DNA from: Roseovarius faecimaris
GTDB lineage: Bacteria > Pseudomonadota > Alphaproteobacteria > Rhodobacterales > Rhodobacteraceae
DNA: 64,000 nt
Assembly: GCF_009762325.1 (NCBI RefSeq)
Contig: NZ_CP034348.1
Span: forward strand, 936,501 to 1,000,500
Direction of reading: 5' to 3'
Part shown: piece by piece, positions 61,899 through 64,000 of the stretch
Layout of the letters: each line of letters opens with the position of its first letter
How positions within the stretch are numbered: position 1 is the first letter of the stretch
Position numbers and translations under genes: made by a program
Notes under the pieces: generated by a model
Told to the model about the DNA's origin: nothing
The model's input: only the letters and a program-made list of their open reading frames with translations
Database searches by the model: none

Positions 61899-64000
61899 AT
61901 GCCTGACCTTCTGATTGAACTCTTCTCCGAAGAAATTCCGGCGCGGATGCAGGCGCGGGCGGCGCAGGATCTGCGCGAGCGCGTTACCAACGGGCTGGTC
62001 GAGGCGGGGCTGACCTATGCGGGTGCCGCGGCGTTTTCGACGCCACGGCGGCTGGCGCTGGCGCTGGAGGGGCTGCTTGCGGAAAGCCCCACGGTGAAAG
62101 AAGAGCGCAAGGGCCCGCGCGTGGATGCGCCAGAGAAGGCGATCGAAGGCTTTCTGCGCGGCGCGGGTGTGTCGCGTGACGATCTGGAGATCCGCGACGA
62201 GAAGAAGGGCCAGGTCTATTTCGCGATGATCACAAGGCCCGGACGCCCGGCGGCGGAGATCATCGCCGAGGTCCTTTCGGACGTGGTGCGCAACTTCCCC
62301 TGGCCCAAGTCGATGCGCTGGGGCAGCGGGTCTTTGCGCTGGGTGCGGCCGCTGCAATCCATCCTGTGCATCCTCACTGACGAGGCGGGCGAGGCGACGG
62401 TGGTGCCGCTGGATATCGACGGGATCACGGCGGGAGACACCACCGAGGGTCACAGGTTCATGGCGCCGGAGCGGTTCCGCGTCACGTCATTTGAGGACTA
62501 TGCCGCCAGGCTGAAACGCGCCTACGCCATCCTCGATGCCGAAGAGCGCGCCGCGCATATCTGGCAGGAGGCGACCAATCAGGCCTTTGCCTGCGGCCTG
62601 GACGTGGTCGAGGACAAGGGCCTGCTGACCGAGGTGGCGGGCCTTGTGGAATGGCCCGTGGTGCTGATGGGTGAGATTGGCGAGGAGTATCTGAGCCTGC
62701 CGCCCGAGGTGCTGCAGACCTCCATGAAGGAACATCAGAAGTTCTTTTCGGTGCGCAACCCGGACAGCGGGCGGATCGAGCGGTTTGTGACCGTCGCCAA
62801 TATCGAGACCGCCGATCAGGGCGCGACCATTTTGGCCGGCAATCAGAAGGTGCTGTCGGCGCGGCTCAGCGATGCCAAGTTTTTCTGGGAGAACGATTTG
62901 CGCGTGGCGCGGGACGGTATGGGCGCGTGGCTGGAGCAGCTTGAAAATGTGACCTTTGAGCGGCGTCTGGGGTCACAAGCCGAGCGGATCGCAAGGATCG
63001 CGGCACTGGCGCGGGAACTGGCCCCGGTGGTGGCGGCGGATGCCGATCTTGCGGAACAGGCGGCACGGGTGTGCAAGGCGGACCTAAGCTCGGAGATGGT
63101 CTATGAATTCCCCGAATTGCAGGGGTTGATGGGGCGCTATTATGCGGCTGAGGCGGGGCTGCCCGATGATGTGGCGGCGGCAGCGCAAGAGCATTACTCG
63201 CCGCTGGGCCCCTCTGATGAGGTGCCGACGCGTCTCGTTTCTGTTGTGGTGGCGCTGGCCGACAAGCTGGACCTGCTGACCGGGTTCTGGGCGATTGAGG
63301 AAAAGCCGACGGGATCGAAAGACCCGTTTGCCTTGCGCCGGGCGGCGCTGGGGGTGATCCGGATCATCCTTGAAAACGGCTACAGGATAAAACTGGACCG
63401 GTTTGTCGACAGCCAGCTTGTGAAACACAAGATCGCCCTGCATCGCACAAAGGCCAGCAGCGGTGAGATCGACACGCTCGAAGAGATCCTGCAGGAAATG
63501 GCCGAGCACGGGGTTTTCGGGGCCGCATGGCACGCCGTCATGGACCGGCGCAAAAACGGGGAGACCCCGCCCGACATGTCCGATGGCAGCGTCCTGCGGA
63601 CAGTGGGGGACGCGGTGCCGGACCTGTCGACCGACCTTCTGGCGTTTTTCCATGATCGTCTGAAGGTCTATCTGCGCGATCAGGGCTTGCGGCATGATGT
63701 GATTGACGCCTGCCTGTCTCTGGGCGACGGCGATGACCTGGGCCTGATCGTGGCACGGGCGCGCGCACTGTCCGACGCGCTGAGGACCGACGATGGCGAG
63801 AACCTCGTGCAGGGCTTCAAGCGGGCCAACAACATCCTGACCCAGGCCGAGGAAAAGGACGGGGTGGAGTATTCCTTTGGCGCGGACGTGAAATTCGCCG
63901 AGACCGCGGAAGAAAAAGCGCTGTTTGCCGCCCTCGATGCCGCCGAGGCGCAGATCGCCACCGCGATGCAGGCCGATGACTTTGCCGCCGCCATGGGGGC
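61899..64000 (+). CDS. glyS: Glycine-tRNA ligase beta subunit (3' end outside the window)
   Basis: Beta subunit of glycyl-tRNA synthetase, running off the window after about 700 codons. The start MPDLLIELFSEEIPARMQ is the conserved GlyS opening; KSMRWGSGSLRWVRPLQ and TSMKEHQKFFSVRN are family motifs. The last residues seen belong to the C-terminal anticodon-binding part (LTQAEEKDGVEYSFG). AAGGAG precedes the ATG. It forms an operon with glyQ and the small gene at 61371. Confidence 0.96.
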   Translation, partial: MPDLLIELFSEEIPARMQARAAQDLRERVTNGLVEAGLTYAGAAAFSTPRRLALALEGLLAESPTVKEERKGPRVDAPEKAIEGFLRGAGVSRDDLEIRDEKKGQVYFAMITRPGRPAAEIIAEVLSDVVRNFPWPKSMRWGSGSLRWVRPLQSILCILTDEAGEATVVPLDIDGITAGDTTEGHRFMAPERFRVTSFEDYAARLKRAYAILDAEERAAHIWQEATNQAFACGLDVVEDKGLLTEVAGLVEWPVVLMGEIGEEYLSLPPEVLQTSMKEHQKFFSVRNPDSGRIERFVTVANIETADQGATILAGNQKVLSARLSDAKFFWENDLRVARDGMGAWLEQLENVTFERRLGSQAERIARIAALARELAPVVAADADLAEQAARVCKADLSSEMVYEFPELQGLMGRYYAAEAGLPDDVAAAAQEHYSPLGPSDEVPTRLVSVVVALADKLDLLTGFWAIEEKPTGSKDPFALRRAALGVIRIILENGYRIKLDRFVDSQLVKHKIALHRTKASSGEIDTLEEILQEMAEHGVFGAAWHAVMDRRKNGETPPDMSDGSVLRTVGDAVPDLSTDLLAFFHDRLKVYLRDQGLRHDVIDACLSLGDGDDLGLIVARARALSDALRTDDGENLVQGFKRANNILTQAEEKDGVEYSFGADVKFAETAEEKALFAALDAAEAQIATAMQADDFAAAMG

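Noticed and set aside
61290..62453. Open frame antisense to glyS and the small gene before it
   Set aside because: Shadow of glyS. The plus-strand translation matches GlyS throughout.

Overview
The window is 64 kb of G+C-rich chromosomal DNA from an alphaproteobacterium, most likely a marine member of the Rhodobacterales (Roseobacter group). This rests on gene content and layout seen in the sequence: a SAM-II riboswitch before metZ, FolE2 in the folate pathway, mce followed by a DUF1467 gene, a small gene between glyQ and glyS, Tat-exported family 5 solute-binding proteins, and a DddP-like enzyme. I see no tRNA or rRNA genes, insertion sequences, prophage or CRISPR array. Most of the window is core genome with small accessory cassettes set into it.

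Layout. 0-5 kb: the end of rpoA, then rplQ, a TauD-type dioxygenase, an HtrA protease and rarA. 5-12.3 kb: a peptide-type ABC importer with two near-identical binding proteins, two permeases and one fused double ATPase. 12.3-12.7 kb: two tiny paralogous membrane-protein genes. 12.9-27 kb: housekeeping genes (carB, pabB, cfa, aspS, mce, valS) with an acetyltransferase and a response regulator. 27.3-31.5 kb: a LysR-controlled pair (PhyH dioxygenase plus PhnZ-like HD oxygenase), then a divergent Lrp regulator and PLP decarboxylase. 31.5-48 kb: mixed genes including ferredoxin, purD, xseA, an AlkB-like hydroxylase, a fused NuoE-NuoF-like dehydrogenase subunit, ftsY and yciB. 48.2-52.6 kb: riboswitch-controlled metZ and a second LysR-controlled cassette (2OG oxygenase plus DddP-like M24 protein). 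52.7-64 kb: folE2, a histone H1-like protein, trkH, a thiamine-diphosphate decarboxylase, an SPOR/peptidoglycan-binding pseudoprotease, a DM13 protein and glyQ-orf-glyS (glyS runs off the end).

The best candidates for undescribed biology are the two cassettes built alike, each with a LysR regulator facing a translationally coupled pair of an Fe(II)/2-oxoglutarate oxygenase and a second metalloenzyme (27.3-29.8 and 49.6-52.6 kb). Other candidates are the pair of 39-40 residue membrane proteins, a family of REP-like elements (GTAG followed by an 8-bp stem, alone or as inverted pairs) in short intergenic gaps, a run of three palindromes after metZ, and a trypsin-fold protein that has lost its catalytic residues. 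Functions given for these are inferences from sequence motifs. No database search was run.
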